Source of the DNA: Zymomonas sp.
GTDB taxonomy: Bacteria > Pseudomonadota > Alphaproteobacteria > Sphingomonadales > Sphingomonadaceae
DNA: 18,955 nucleotides
NCBI GenBank assembly: GCA_027489105.1
Contig: JAIYAJ010000399.1
Span: 1 to 18,955 of the forward strand
Direction of reading: 5' to 3'
Part shown: one piece after another, positions 1-9,000 of the stretch
Layout of the letters: each line of letters begins with the position of its first letter
Position numbering within the stretch: the stretch's first letter is position 1
The notes under the pieces: generated by a model
Database searches by the model: none
What the model was told of the DNA's origin: nothing
What the model saw: only the letters and a program-made list of their open reading frames with translations
Translations under genes and position numbers: made by a program

Positions 1-374
1 TGCTTGGCGATCAGCGCCGGCCCGATCGTGTTGATTTCGAACAGCCGCGCCATCGCCACCCCGTCGATCGCCCGCCAGCTCTTCTCGGGCGACAGACCCC
101 GTCCGCCATCGTGCAACAGGCCGGTCGCGACGATCGCCAGCCCGATCGGCTGTTCGATCGTGCCGACGGCCGCCTCGATCGAGGCTTCATCGGTCAGGTC
201 GAAATGAAACGGGCTTACCGTATCCGGCAAGCCTTCCGGCGCCGCCCGCCCACCGCCGTGGACCGTTGCGAACCGGCCGCTGGCGGCGATGGCCGTCGCC
301 AGCGCGCGACCGATGCCGCCACTCGCGCCGAAGACGATCGCCGCCTGCCCCGCGCGAGGGTCTTCAGCCGCCAT
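1..374 (-). CDS. SDR family oxidoreductase (C-factor/CsgA-like), 3' part outside window
   Basis: The N-terminal 124 residues of a short-chain dehydrogenase/reductase are present. The Rossmann nucleotide-binding motif GASGGIGRA is at residues 16-24, followed by the acidic end of a beta strand (HFDLTD, about 58-62) and a conserved helix-4 asparagine in EINTIGPALIAK (N115). The catalytic Ser-Tyr-Lys lies beyond the window edge, so activity cannot be judged. The segment IVATGLLHD (81-89) fits the NNAG-equivalent strand of C-factor-like SDRs. The ATG at 374-372 overlaps the end of the upstream kinase gene by 11 bases, which indicates cotranscription and probably translational coupling. NAD(P) is the expected cofactor; the substrate is unknown. 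Confidence 0.85.
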   Translation of the reverse strand, partial: MAAEDPRAGQAAIVFGASGGIGRALATAIAASGRFATVHGGGRAAPEGLPDTVSPFHFDLTDEASIEAAVGTIEQPIGLAIVATGLLHDGGRGLSPEKSWRAIDGVAMARLFEINTIGPALIAK

Positions 375-1686
375 GTGCGATCGCCTCGGCCACCATGTCG
401 CGCAGCGGCAGCTTCGCCTCCATGCGGATCGCCAGCAGCGCGGTGCCGCTGATCTTGCGCTGGACGAACAGCGTGTCGATCGGAGGAATATGCCAGGCGG
501 TCCGGTCGGCGGCGATCGTCCGGCCATGGCGGCGCAGCGGCTCCACGAAGGCGCGATCGGAAAAGTCGAACAGGCCCGGCCGGCCGAGATGCCGCATCAT
601 CACGTCGATCATCGCATCGAGCGCGGCGCCGTGGCGCTCGATCGTCTGTGGCGCGACGAAGCCGACCTCGACCAGCGAGGCCCGCAGCGCGTCGCGGTCT
701 TCGGACAGACCTGCAGCCATCAGCTGGCGATAGGCTGCGACCGTCCTTTGCTCCACCGCGCGGGCCGCTCCGAAATCGAGCAGCACGATTTCCCCGCTAT
801 CGGGACGCCAGCGATAATTGGCGAAATTCGGGTCGGTCTGCATGTAGCCGAAGCTGAACAGCTCGCGCAGCACCAGACCGAACAGCCGCTCCATGACGGT
901 GTCGCGCATCGCCTGCGGGGCGTCGCGCAACGTCTCGATCGGCTGGCCCGGCATATAATCCATCGCCAGGATCGCGTCTCCGCACAGATCGTCGACCGGA
1001 CGGGGGATGGCGAAACCCGTCTCGCCCTCGAGCAGCCCGGCATAGCGTTTCATCTGCTCGGCCTCGCGCCGGTAATCGGCCTCCTCGTGCAGCTGGCGCT
1101 TGGCCTCCTCCAGCAGCGGCACGATGTCGAGAGTCTCGGGCAGCAGGCCGGTCATGCTCAGCAGGCTCGCGACATTGTCGACATCGGCGTCGATGCTGGC
1201 GGCGACGCCGGGATATTGGACCTTCACCGCCAGCGCCCGGCCTCCGGGCATCGTCGCTCGATGGACCTGCCCGATCGAGGCGGCGGCCATCGGCGTGGCA
1301 TCGAAACGCTCGAAGCGCCGGCGCCAGTCCTTGCCCCATTCGGCCCGCAACACCGAGTCGAGCTGCGACGGCGGCATGCGGTGCGCGGATTCGCGCAGCT
1401 TCGAGAGGATGGCGGTCAGTTCGGCCGGCAGCACGTCGCCCGCATCCATCGAGATCATCTGACCGAGCTTCATCGCCGCGCCGCGCATCCGCGACAGCTG
1501 CTCGGTCACCCGCTTGGCATTGGCCGGTGTCAGGATCAGTTCGGACAGCTGTGGCCGCTCGCCGCGCGACAGCCGCCGTGCGCCTTCGGCGAGCACGCCG
1601 CCCGCAACCCCGCCCGCCATCTGGCCCAGCGACAGAAAACGCGACAGCCGGGCCGTCGGCACGCGACGATAGGTGGCTTCGCTCAT
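364..1686 (-). CDS. ABC1/COQ8 (UbiB/AarF) family atypical kinase
   Basis: A 440-residue ABC1-family protein kinase-like ATPase; relatives support ubiquinone biosynthesis. Visible motifs in order: the family-specific KxGQ (KLGQ, 73-76), the alanine-rich nucleotide loop AAAS (134-137), the nucleotide-binding lysine in VKVQYPG (K155), the ExD-type motif around LHEEADYRREA (199-209), the catalytic loop QTDPNFAN (283-290) and DFG (304-306). The QTDPN loop resembles eukaryotic COQ8A (QTDPNWSN) more than classic UbiB (HADMHPGN-like), so I class it as COQ8-type. I see no clear C-terminal membrane anchor. The ATG at 1686 is preceded by AGAGGAG at good spacing and overlaps the upstream DUF393 stop as ATGA; an in-frame extension 100 residues upstream would run through that gene and is rejected. 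It probably acts in quinone or membrane-lipid metabolism at the inner membrane. Confidence 0.9.
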   Translation of the reverse strand: MSEATYRRVPTARLSRFLSLGQMAGGVAGGVLAEGARRLSRGERPQLSELILTPANAKRVTEQLSRMRGAAMKLGQMISMDAGDVLPAELTAILSKLRESAHRMPPSQLDSVLRAEWGKDWRRRFERFDATPMAAASIGQVHRATMPGGRALAVKVQYPGVAASIDADVDNVASLLSMTGLLPETLDIVPLLEEAKRQLHEEADYRREAEQMKRYAGLLEGETGFAIPRPVDDLCGDAILAMDYMPGQPIETLRDAPQAMRDTVMERLFGLVLRELFSFGYMQTDPNFANYRWRPDSGEIVLLDFGAARAVEQRTVAAYRQLMAAGLSEDRDALRASLVEVGFVAPQTIERHGAALDAMIDVMMRHLGRPGLFDFSDRAFVEPLRRHGRTIAADRTAWHIPPIDTLFVQRKISGTALLAIRMEAKLPLRDMVAEAIAHGG

Positions 1687-2063
1687 CTCAATCTCCTCTG
1701 CAGCGCCGGTCGCCAGCGCAGAAAATGCATGTAGAGCCGCTCGAGCAGCCGTTCGACCGGGCCGAACCGTGCAAGCAGCCCGAACGGTCGCAGCAGCGGA
1801 ATGGCGCGCCACATCGCCGCAAAGGCGGCAGCCCCAGACAGCATACGGCCCTGCTCCTCGGCGTGAAAGCGCGCGAGCAGGTCCGACCGGTCGAGCGGGC
1901 AGCTGGACGAGGGGTCGGCGACGTCGACGAACTGGATCCGTCTCCTGCGGTCGAGCCTGCGCATCAAGGCGATTTCGCGGGTGCATAGCGGGCAGGCGCC
2001 GTCATACCAGACGGTGACGGCTGGGGCGCTCGCCTGAACGACGCTGCTGGACGGGTCAGCCAT
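1683..2063 (-). CDS. DUF393 / DCC family thiol-disulfide oxidoreductase
   Basis: A 126-residue small protein of the DCC family, named for the DxxCxxC motif, here DGACPLC at residues 21-27 with cysteines C24 and C27. The motif is placed after a short beta strand (VTVWY) as in thioredoxin-like folds, and the family is annotated as putative thiol-disulfide oxidoreductase. The C-terminal part is rich in hydrophobics and arginine (WRAIPLLRPFGLL and on), with a possible membrane-proximal helix. The ATG at 2063 is chosen because the next in-frame start (2153) would almost abolish the space to the divergent gene starting at 2177; no strong ribosome site supports either. It shares ATGA with the downstream kinase gene, so the two and the SDR form an operon. 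A redox partner role for the quinone-linked kinase is inference. Confidence 0.82.
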   Translation of the reverse strand: MADPSSSVVQASAPAVTVWYDGACPLCTREIALMRRLDRRRRIQFVDVADPSSSCPLDRSDLLARFHAEEQGRMLSGAAAFAAMWRAIPLLRPFGLLARFGPVERLLERLYMHFLRWRPALQRRLR

Positions 2064-2176
2064 ATGTCCGCCATGCACCCTCGGTCGCCCGGCGGCGACC
2101 TGCCCGTTGGGCCATTGCCGCTCGCCTGCCCCAAAGATCATGTTGCTCATCACGGGCTCAACGCCACGGTCCGGCG
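2064..2176. promoter_or_regulatory. Divergent spacer between DUF393 and DUF3429 genes
   Basis: These 113 bases separate two genes that are transcribed away from each other, so they must hold promoters for both the DUF393-kinase-SDR operon and the DUF3429 gene. I cannot find a convincing sigma-70-type box pair or an inverted repeat here. The assignment rests on position alone. Confidence 0.4.
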
Positions 2177-2623
2177 ATGGCTCCGACCTCGCTCCCCCGC
2201 CCGCTCGTCCTGTTCGGCCTGTCCGGCATTCTCCCGCAGGCGCTGTGCGTCGTCGCGGCGCTGGGCGGCGGCGAAGGTCGCTGGATCGCGCTTGCTGCGG
2301 GCTGCCTCTATGCCGGGCTGATCCTGTCCTTTCTCGGTGGCCTGTGGTGGATGGCAGCGCTGCTGGCCAATGAGCGCGCCAGCTGGCCCTATCTGGTTGC
2401 GGTCCTGCCGAGCCTGGCGGCCTGGGCTACCTTCCTGCCCTGGTGCTTTGGTTGGCGCTGGCCGGGACCATCGCTGGTCGCGCTGGGGCTGCTGCTGCTC
2501 GCATCGCCCTTCGTCGACCGGATATTGGCACGGCGCTACCATGTGCCCGATGGCTGGATCGGGCTGCGCATCCGTATGGCAACCGGCCTCGGACTGCTTA
2601 CGCTCGTGCTGGCGGCTGCCTAG
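2177..2623 (+). CDS. DUF3429 family inner membrane protein
   Basis: A 148-residue, highly hydrophobic protein with about five predicted membrane segments (roughly residues 9-29, 36-57, 70-90, 95-113 and 128-147). The Gly-Leu-Trp-Trp patch near residue 54 and a polar loop with DRILARRYHVPDGW (113-126) fit the DUF3429 family of proteobacterial membrane proteins of unknown function. The ATG at 2177 gives the usual family length. Its stop TAG (2621-2623) shares the tetranucleotide CTAG with the stop of the convergent transglutaminase gene, so the two coding regions overlap by 4 bases with no room for a terminator. Function unknown; being next to a quinone-type kinase and a redox protein hints at a membrane redox theme, but this is inference. 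Confidence 0.8.
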   Translation: MAPTSLPRPLVLFGLSGILPQALCVVAALGGGEGRWIALAAGCLYAGLILSFLGGLWWMAALLANERASWPYLVAVLPSLAAWATFLPWCFGWRWPGPSLVALGLLLLASPFVDRILARRYHVPDGWIGLRIRMATGLGLLTLVLAAA

Positions 2624-3498
2624 TCTATCGGCTCCACGTCGACGGCCACATCGATCTTCTGACCATCCTGACCGGTGAAGACGCCGTCGATCGGGGCAAC
2701 GTCGGTGTAATCACGGCCCATGGCGGTCACGATATGGTCGCTCCCTACCAGACAGGCGTTGGTCGGGTCGAAGCCGATCCAGCCCCGCCCCGGTCCGCAC
2801 CAGATCACCACCCAGGCATGGGTCGCGTCGGCGCCGACGAGACGTTCCTTGCCCGGCGGCGGGATGGTGCGCAGATAGCCCGACACATAAGCGGCCGGAA
2901 GGCCGACGCCGCGGAGCCCCGCGATCATGATCTGGGCGAAGTCCTGGCACACGCCGTGCCGCTTCTCGAACGCCTCGATGGGCGCGGTGTCGACTGCGGT
3001 GGCGCTGCCGTCATAGGTGAAATTGGCATGGATGCGCGTGGCGAGCGCAAGCCCCGCCTCCACGATCCCGCGATCGGCCGCCAGATCCTCGGCGCACCAG
3101 GCGGTGATCTCGGGATCGAGCGGAATAGACGGCGACGGGTAGATATAATTGGCCGGCCCTTCCGGGCCGAGATCGGTCGATGCGCGCACGAGCGCCGCGA
3201 TCTCGGCTACGGTCGGATCGTCCGGTTGTGGTTCCGGCGTCGGGCGATCGACGTCGATCCGGAAGATGCTCTCGATCAATATCTCGCGCGAGGGCTTGTC
3301 GACCACCATGCGGGTGACGTGACCCAGATAGCCGATCGGCCGGGTGCCGGCGATCCGCGCGCCGGGCGACAATTGGAGGCGATGATCGTGGACGGTCTGT
3401 CCCGACCATTCTACCGGCTGCAACCGCAGGTTGCACCGGGCGAAGGCAACCGGATGGGCATAGCGGAAGCGGGTGCGGTGGCTGACCTTGTAGCGCAT
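2620..3498 (-). CDS. Transglutaminase-like protein (N-terminal beta domain + papain-fold core)
   Basis: A 292-residue protein of the bacterial transglutaminase-like superfamily (COG1305). The N-terminal bacterial transglutaminase domain (about residues 1-85) opens with MRYKVSHRTRFRYAHPV. The core follows with an intact triad: Cys184 in RHGVCQDF, His227 in ATHAWV and Asp244 in GFDPTN. Such enzymes can be proteases, amidases or acyltransferases; which applies here is unknown. It is the last gene of the DUF2126/ATP-grasp/alpha-E operon and begins 23 bases after the preceding stop. The ATG at 3498 matches family N-termini; an ATG at 3504 and a TTG at 3525 overlapping the upstream stop (TTGA) are alternatives. 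No signal peptide is seen, so it is probably cytoplasmic. Confidence 0.9.
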   Translation of the reverse strand: MRYKVSHRTRFRYAHPVAFARCNLRLQPVEWSGQTVHDHRLQLSPGARIAGTRPIGYLGHVTRMVVDKPSREILIESIFRIDVDRPTPEPQPDDPTVAEIAALVRASTDLGPEGPANYIYPSPSIPLDPEITAWCAEDLAADRGIVEAGLALATRIHANFTYDGSATAVDTAPIEAFEKRHGVCQDFAQIMIAGLRGVGLPAAYVSGYLRTIPPPGKERLVGADATHAWVVIWCGPGRGWIGFDPTNACLVGSDHIVTAMGRDYTDVAPIDGVFTGQDGQKIDVAVDVEPID

Positions 3499-3521
3499 TA
3501 TCATCTCGATCAGGCCCCCGA

Positions 3522-6059
3522 TCAAGCCAATGTCATGCCGGCCATGCGCAGACCTTCACTGCCCTGCAGGAAGAAGCGGCTGCCGACAGCATTGGACAGT
3601 TCGGACAGCATATTCTCGATCCCAAGCATTGTCGCCGGATCGAGCGTGTCGGCGGTGGCGGTCCGGATCGCCGCGTCGAGCCGGTAGAAAATCATCTGGT
3701 GCGGCTCCGCCATGCCATCGTCGCCAAGCGAAGGAAGCTGACCGAAATGCAGCGCCATCTTCTCGAGCTGATAGGCGATCGAGCGGGGATTATAGGGATC
3801 GAGCGCGACGAGGTCGCGCACCGGTTCGAGCGACAGGCCGGTCAGATAGCGCGCGCGATAGCTGATCTGGCTGTCGCACAGGTCGAGCAGCGTCGTCAGG
3901 TCGTCCGACGAGGCGTCGTCGCCACCGAAACAGCGCACCAGACGGCAGCCCCACAAGGCGCGCTCGATCCGGCGGCCGAGATCGTGGAAGCGCCAGCCCG
4001 CCGTGCGGCCCATATTCTCCGCCGCAAGCCCGGCCAGCGCCAGGAAACGCTCCTGCATCTCGATCGCGCGTGCCAGCGTAGCTTCGGCATCCTCGGACAG
4101 GGCCTTGGGCAGCGGCGCCTCGACGAGCCGCCACACGTCCGCCGACAACCGGTCGCGCGTGCCGCTGGCGATGCTGCGCGCGTGGCGCATCAGCGTCGCG
4201 ACGCTCGCCGGGCTGTCGCCGTCGAGCGCCAGCAGCGCCAGTTCGCGCAGGTCGTGCGTCTCGCCGACATCCTCGGCGAACAGATCCTCCTCATCCTCCT
4301 CATCCTCATGGACGAGCGGCGCCGCAGCCCCCGAGGCGATCAACATGGTGCCGAGCCGGTCGAGCGTCAGCGGCACCAGCGCGGCGCCGCCGTCGGCCAC
4401 GATCGACCCGCCGAGCGTCGCACGGATCAGCCGCAGCGTCGCCTCGCCGCGCTCCAGATAGCGGCCGAGCCAGAAGAGATTGTCGGCCGCCCGGCTGGGG
4501 AGAGTGCCGGGATTGCGGCGGATCGGCAGCTTCTGCGGAAGCAGCGATACCGGCTCGACCGCGCGGTTGCCGACAACGCAGACATCGGCCGAAAAGGCCC
4601 CCTCGCCCATCACCGTCGCGCGGGCATCGGACTCGTCCCCGATCCGCGCGAAGCCGCCAGGCATCACCGTCCATTCGCCATTGGCGTCGCGCGCCGCGAA
4701 CACGCGCAGGGTGAAGGGGCGCGGCACCAATTGTCCGTCGATCACCACCGGAGCGGTCGACAGATGCACATCCTCCAGTCCGACATAGTCCATCGGCCGG
4801 CGGCGCATATCGTCGAGCAGCCGCGCGCGATCCTCGCCAGACAGTGTCGAGGGCAGCACGGGGCGTCCCTTGCGCAAGCCCATCGGCGTTTCGCCGAGGG
4901 CCGGTGCGATCAGCAGTTCGTCAAGCCGCGCCTCGACCTGCGCGCGCGGAACGTCCTGCCCGCACCACCAGGTCGCGATATTGGGGAGGATCAGATCCTC
5001 GCCCATCAACCGCCGCGCCAGCGTCGGCAGGAAGGCGGCCATGCCTGTCGACTCAACCGCGCCGGCTCCGGGCGCATTGGCGATCACCGCCTGCCCCGCC
5101 GCCATCGCATCCATCAGCCCCGGCACGCCGATCGCCGACCCTGCATCGAAGGCCAGCGGATCGAGGAAGCGCGAGTCGATCCGCCGCCACAAGGCATCGA
5201 CCCGCTTGAGGCCCTCGATCGTGCGGACGAACAGCCCATCCTCACGCACCGCGAGATCGCTGCCCTCGACCAGCAACAGGCCCAGATAGCGGGCGAGGTG
5301 CGCCTGTTCGGCATAGCTCTGATTATAGCGCCCCGGCGTCAGCAGGCCGATACGCGGCTCCGCCCGCCGGCAAACCGCCGACAGGCCTTCCCGAAAGGCC
5401 GAGAAGAACGGAGCGAGCCGTTCGACGTGCAGCCTTGTCTGGAGCGCGCCGAACAGCCGCGTCGACGCGAGGCGGTTTTCGAGGGCATAGCCTGCGCCGA
5501 CCGGTGCGCGGACATGGTCGTCGAGAACGCGCCACTGGCCGCTGGGGTCGCGGCCAAGATCCGCAGCGTAGATGTGAAGATGGTAGCCGCCAGGTGGCTT
5601 GATCCCGATTTGCGAGCGCCAGAAAGCGCGGTTGCCCGTCACCAGAGCTGCCGGCAGCGCGCCACCGGCGATCAGCGTCTGCTCGCCGAAAAGATCGTCG
5701 AGTGTCCGTTCGAGCAGGTCGGCGCGCTGCGACACGCCCGCCGCGATGATCGCCCAGTCGTCTTCGCCAATCAGCAGCGGCATCGTCGACACCGGCCACG
5801 GCCGTTCGACCTCCTCGCCGGGAAAGCGATAAGCCGTGCCAAGCTCGCGCACCTGCCGGACCATGCGCTGCTGCAGCATGTCGAGCCGGCCCTCGCTCTG
5901 CCGCGCCACGCCGTCGAACAGGCTCTGCCACCAGCGCGCGCCGCGCCCCACGTCGCCGCGCACGACGTCGGCTGCACCCGCCTTCGCGATATAGCTGCGA
6001 AGCCAGCCCTCTCCGAGGCTCGGCATTCCGGGCAGTTCCGCCATCATCTCCCCCTGCAT
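3522..6059 (-). CDS. Circularly permuted ATP-grasp type 2 / alpha-E domain fusion protein
   Basis: An 845-residue two-domain protein. Residues about 60-510 are a circularly permuted ATP-grasp domain (COG2308/PF14403), recognised by YHLHIYAADLGRD (159-171), RAPVGAGYALENRLAS (184-199), GVPGLMDAMAAG (311-322) and NAPGAGAVES (328-337). ATP-grasp enzymes form carboxylate-amine or peptide bonds with ATP. Residues about 519-835 are an alpha-E domain (COG2307/PF04168), starting LPSRAADNLFWLGRYLERGE. The two are separate proteins in many bacteria; here they are one chain. Within alpha-E lies an acidic stretch HEDEEDEEDLF (584-594). The ATG at 6059 has AGGGG five bases upstream and lies 8 bases after the DUF2126 stop; ATG at 6047 or 6044 behind GGGGGAG is possible. 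Expected to act with the flanking transglutaminases in peptide ligation; the substrate is unknown. Confidence 0.92.
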   Translation of the reverse strand: MQGEMMAELPGMPSLGEGWLRSYIAKAGAADVVRGDVGRGARWWQSLFDGVARQSEGRLDMLQQRMVRQVRELGTAYRFPGEEVERPWPVSTMPLLIGEDDWAIIAAGVSQRADLLERTLDDLFGEQTLIAGGALPAALVTGNRAFWRSQIGIKPPGGYHLHIYAADLGRDPSGQWRVLDDHVRAPVGAGYALENRLASTRLFGALQTRLHVERLAPFFSAFREGLSAVCRRAEPRIGLLTPGRYNQSYAEQAHLARYLGLLLVEGSDLAVREDGLFVRTIEGLKRVDALWRRIDSRFLDPLAFDAGSAIGVPGLMDAMAAGQAVIANAPGAGAVESTGMAAFLPTLARRLMGEDLILPNIATWWCGQDVPRAQVEARLDELLIAPALGETPMGLRKGRPVLPSTLSGEDRARLLDDMRRRPMDYVGLEDVHLSTAPVVIDGQLVPRPFTLRVFAARDANGEWTVMPGGFARIGDESDARATVMGEGAFSADVCVVGNRAVEPVSLLPQKLPIRRNPGTLPSRAADNLFWLGRYLERGEATLRLIRATLGGSIVADGGAALVPLTLDRLGTMLIASGAAAPLVHEDEEDEEDLFAEDVGETHDLRELALLALDGDSPASVATLMRHARSIASGTRDRLSADVWRLVEAPLPKALSEDAEATLARAIEMQERFLALAGLAAENMGRTAGWRFHDLGRRIERALWGCRLVRCFGGDDASSDDLTTLLDLCDSQISYRARYLTGLSLEPVRDLVALDPYNPRSIAYQLEKMALHFGQLPSLGDDGMAEPHQMIFYRLDAAIRTATADTLDPATMLGIENMLSELSNAVGSRFFLQGSEGLRMAGMTLA
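4285..4308. repeat. Short tandem repeat (9-base unit TCCTCCTCA, about 2.7 copies)
   Basis: Two exact copies of TCCTCCTCA (4285-4293, 4294-4302) and a partial third (TCCTCA) lie in the alpha-E coding part. They encode the alternating Asp/Glu stretch on the minus strand. Units are multiples of three, so slippage would change the length of the acidic run without breaking the frame. Confidence 0.6.
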
Positions 6060-6067
6060 GACGGCCC

Positions 6068-9000
6068 CTACAAGATCGGTGGCGCGCGCAGGTCGAGCGT
6101 CATCGGAAATTCGCTGGGCCTCTCCGCCATCGGTATCGACACCATGCCCGGCGTGTGGCCGTGGTCCTGGAACCTGGCCCGGCGCCGCGCTTCCGCTTCG
6201 AGATCGTTGATCGGCATCGTATCGTAATTGCGTCCCCCGGGATGCGCGACATGATAGACGCAACCTCCTAGCGAACGGTTATTCCAGCGGTCGAGCACGT
6301 CGAACGTTAGCGGCGCATCGGCCTCCAGCAGCGGATGCAGGCAATTGGCCGGCTTCCACGCCTTGTAGCGCACCCCACCGACCGCCTCGCCCGGCACCCC
6401 GGTCGGCGTCATCGGGACGGCACGGCCGTTGACCGCGATCACATGGCGCCCCGGCACCAGCCCGGTCGCCCGGACCTGCAACCGCTCGGTCGAGCTGTCG
6501 ACATAGCGGACGGTACCGCCGATCGCGCCGGTCTCGCCCAGCACATGCCAGGGTTCGAGCGCGTGCGAAATTTCCAGCGTCACGCCGCCCGCGCATACCG
6601 TTCCATGGACCGGGAAGCGAAACTGCCGCTGCGCCTCGAACCAGGCGGGATCGAAGTCGTAGCCCGCATGGCGCAGATCCGACAGCACCTCCATGAAATC
6701 GGCCCAGACGAAATGCGGTAGCAGGAAGCGATCGTGCAGCGCCGTGCCCCAGCGAACCAGCCCACCCTTCTGCGGCTCGCGCCACAGCCAGGCGGTCAGC
6801 GCGCGAAGCAGCAATTGCTGGGCGAGGCTCATCCGGGGTTCGGGCGGCATTTCGAATCCGCGAAACTCGACCAGCCCCAGTCGCCCCGTCGGGCCATCGG
6901 GCGAGAAGAGCTTGTCGATGCAGATCTCGGTCCGGTGGGTATTGCCGGTCACGTCGACGAGCAGGTTGCGGAACAGCCGGTCGACGATCCACGGCGCGGG
7001 CGGCGCGCCCTCGCCCGGCCCCGGCACCTGCGCCAGTGCGATCTCCAGTTCGTACAGCCCGTCATGGCGGGCCTCGTCGATGCGCGGAGCCTGGCTGGTC
7101 GGACCGATGAACAGCCCGGAGACGAGATAGCTGAGCGACGGATGCCGCTGCCAGTAAAGGATCAGGCTCTTCAACAGATCGGGCCGGCGGATGAAGGGCG
7201 AGTCGTTGACCGAACGGCCACCGAGCACGATATGATTGCCGCCACCGGTTCCGATCGCGCGCCCGTCGACCATGAACTTGTCGGCGGTGAGCCCGATCTC
7301 GCGGGCCATTTCGTAGAGGCCGGTGGTGATCTCGACCGTCTCGCGCCAGCTCGACGCCGGCTGGACATTGACCTCGATCACGCCGGGATCAGGGGTGATC
7401 TTCAGCACGTTGAGGCGCGGGTCGGGCGGCGGCGCATAGCCTTCGAGCCGGATCGGCAGCTGCGTGCGGGCTGCGGTGGCCTCGACCGCCGCGACCAGAT
7501 CGAGATAGTCCTCTAACCGCTCCGTCGGCGGCAGGAATACCGCGAGATGGCCCTCACGCGCCTCGACCGTTACCGCGGTCCGGACCGCACCCTCGATCGG
7601 AACCTGCTCCTGCCGGTCCTGTCGCGCCTGCCCGTCGGCTGCGGGCGCGACCGTCTGCGTGCGCTGCTGGTAGAAGTCCGGCATCGGCTCGCGCGGCTCG
7701 GTCGTGTCGCGCGGGTGGAGATAGGGATAGTCGGACGGCGGCACGAAAGGCAGCGAACCGAGCGGCAGCCGATAGCCGATCGCGCTGTCGCCGGGCACCA
7801 CGAACAGCCGTCCACGCCGCAGCTGCCACCGCTCCGACCGCCAGCGGCCGGGCGTCGGCGCCTGCGCCGCATTCCACGCCTGGATCGGAAGAACGAAGCC
7901 CGTAGGCCGGCTCAGGCCGCGCTCGAAGGTCTTGACCATCCGCGCGCGCGCCTCGGGATCGTCGAGCTTGGGGTCGGTCAGATCGACATTGGCCGGAAGC
8001 TGCGCTTCCTTGACCGACCATTCCACGGGGTCCTCGAAAGCCGGCACGACCATCTCGGCACCCACGCCCAGATCGTCGGCGAGCGCCGCCAGGAAGGCTT
8101 CGGCTTCGGTTTCGCCGATGGCGCGCCCGGTAGTGTCACCGGCGATCAGCGCGGCGTCCTTCCACACCGGAATGCCATCGGTGCGCCAATAGACCGAATA
8201 GCCCCAGCGCGGCAGGCTTTCACCGGGATACCATTTGCCCTGCCCATGATGGAGCATGCCGCCCGGGGCGAACCGGTCGCGCATCCTGCGGATCAGCCGG
8301 TCGGCATAGCCCGCCTTGGTCGGGCCGACCGCATCGCCATTCCATTCGGGCGCCTCGGGATCGACGAGCGCGACGAAGGTCGGCTCGCCGCCGGTCGTCA
8401 GCCGTACGTCCTGCGCGACAAGATCAGCGTCGACCTTCTCGCCCAGCGCGTCGAGCGCCGACCAGCGATCCTCGGTGAACGGCTTGGTGATCCGCACCGC
8501 CTCGGCGATGCGCTGGACCGACATGTCGAAGTGAAAGTCGACATGAGCAGGCTCGAGCAGGAAGCCCTCGATCGGGGTAGCCGACCGAAAATGCGGCGCC
8601 GCCGCCAGCGGAATATGGCCCTCGCCCGCGAACATGCCGGACGTGGCGTCCATGCCGATCCAGCCTGCGCCCGGCACATAGACTTCGGCCCAGGCGTGCA
8701 GATCGCAGACGTCGGCGGACACGCCCTTCGGCCCGTCGATCGGGACGATGTCCGGAGTCAGCTGGATCGAATAGCCCGACACGAAGCGCGCCGCGAAACC
8801 AAGCCTGCGCGCAGCCTGTACCAGCAGCCACGCGGAGTCGCGGCAACTGCCGGTGCCGATCTGGAGCGTTTCTTCGGGCGTCTGCACACCCGTCTCCATG
8901 CGGATGACATAGCCGACCCGCTGGTTGATCGCGACGTTGAGGTCGACGAGAAAATCGATCGTTCTCTTCTCGACATTCGCGAACTGCGCCACGAAAGCCT

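Noticed and set aside
289..1734. 481-residue open frame on plus over the kinase gene
   Set aside because: Composition is typical of an antisense shadow and the kinase motifs on minus are complete.
1683..2153. Longer start for the DUF393 protein (30 extra residues)
   Set aside because: Leaves only 23 bases to the divergent gene start for two promoters; added residues look noncoding.
3699..6227. 842-residue open frame on plus, antisense to the ATP-grasp/alpha-E gene
   Set aside because: Arg, His, Ala and Gln-rich, no recognisable motifs; a shadow caused by high GC at codon positions of the real gene on minus.
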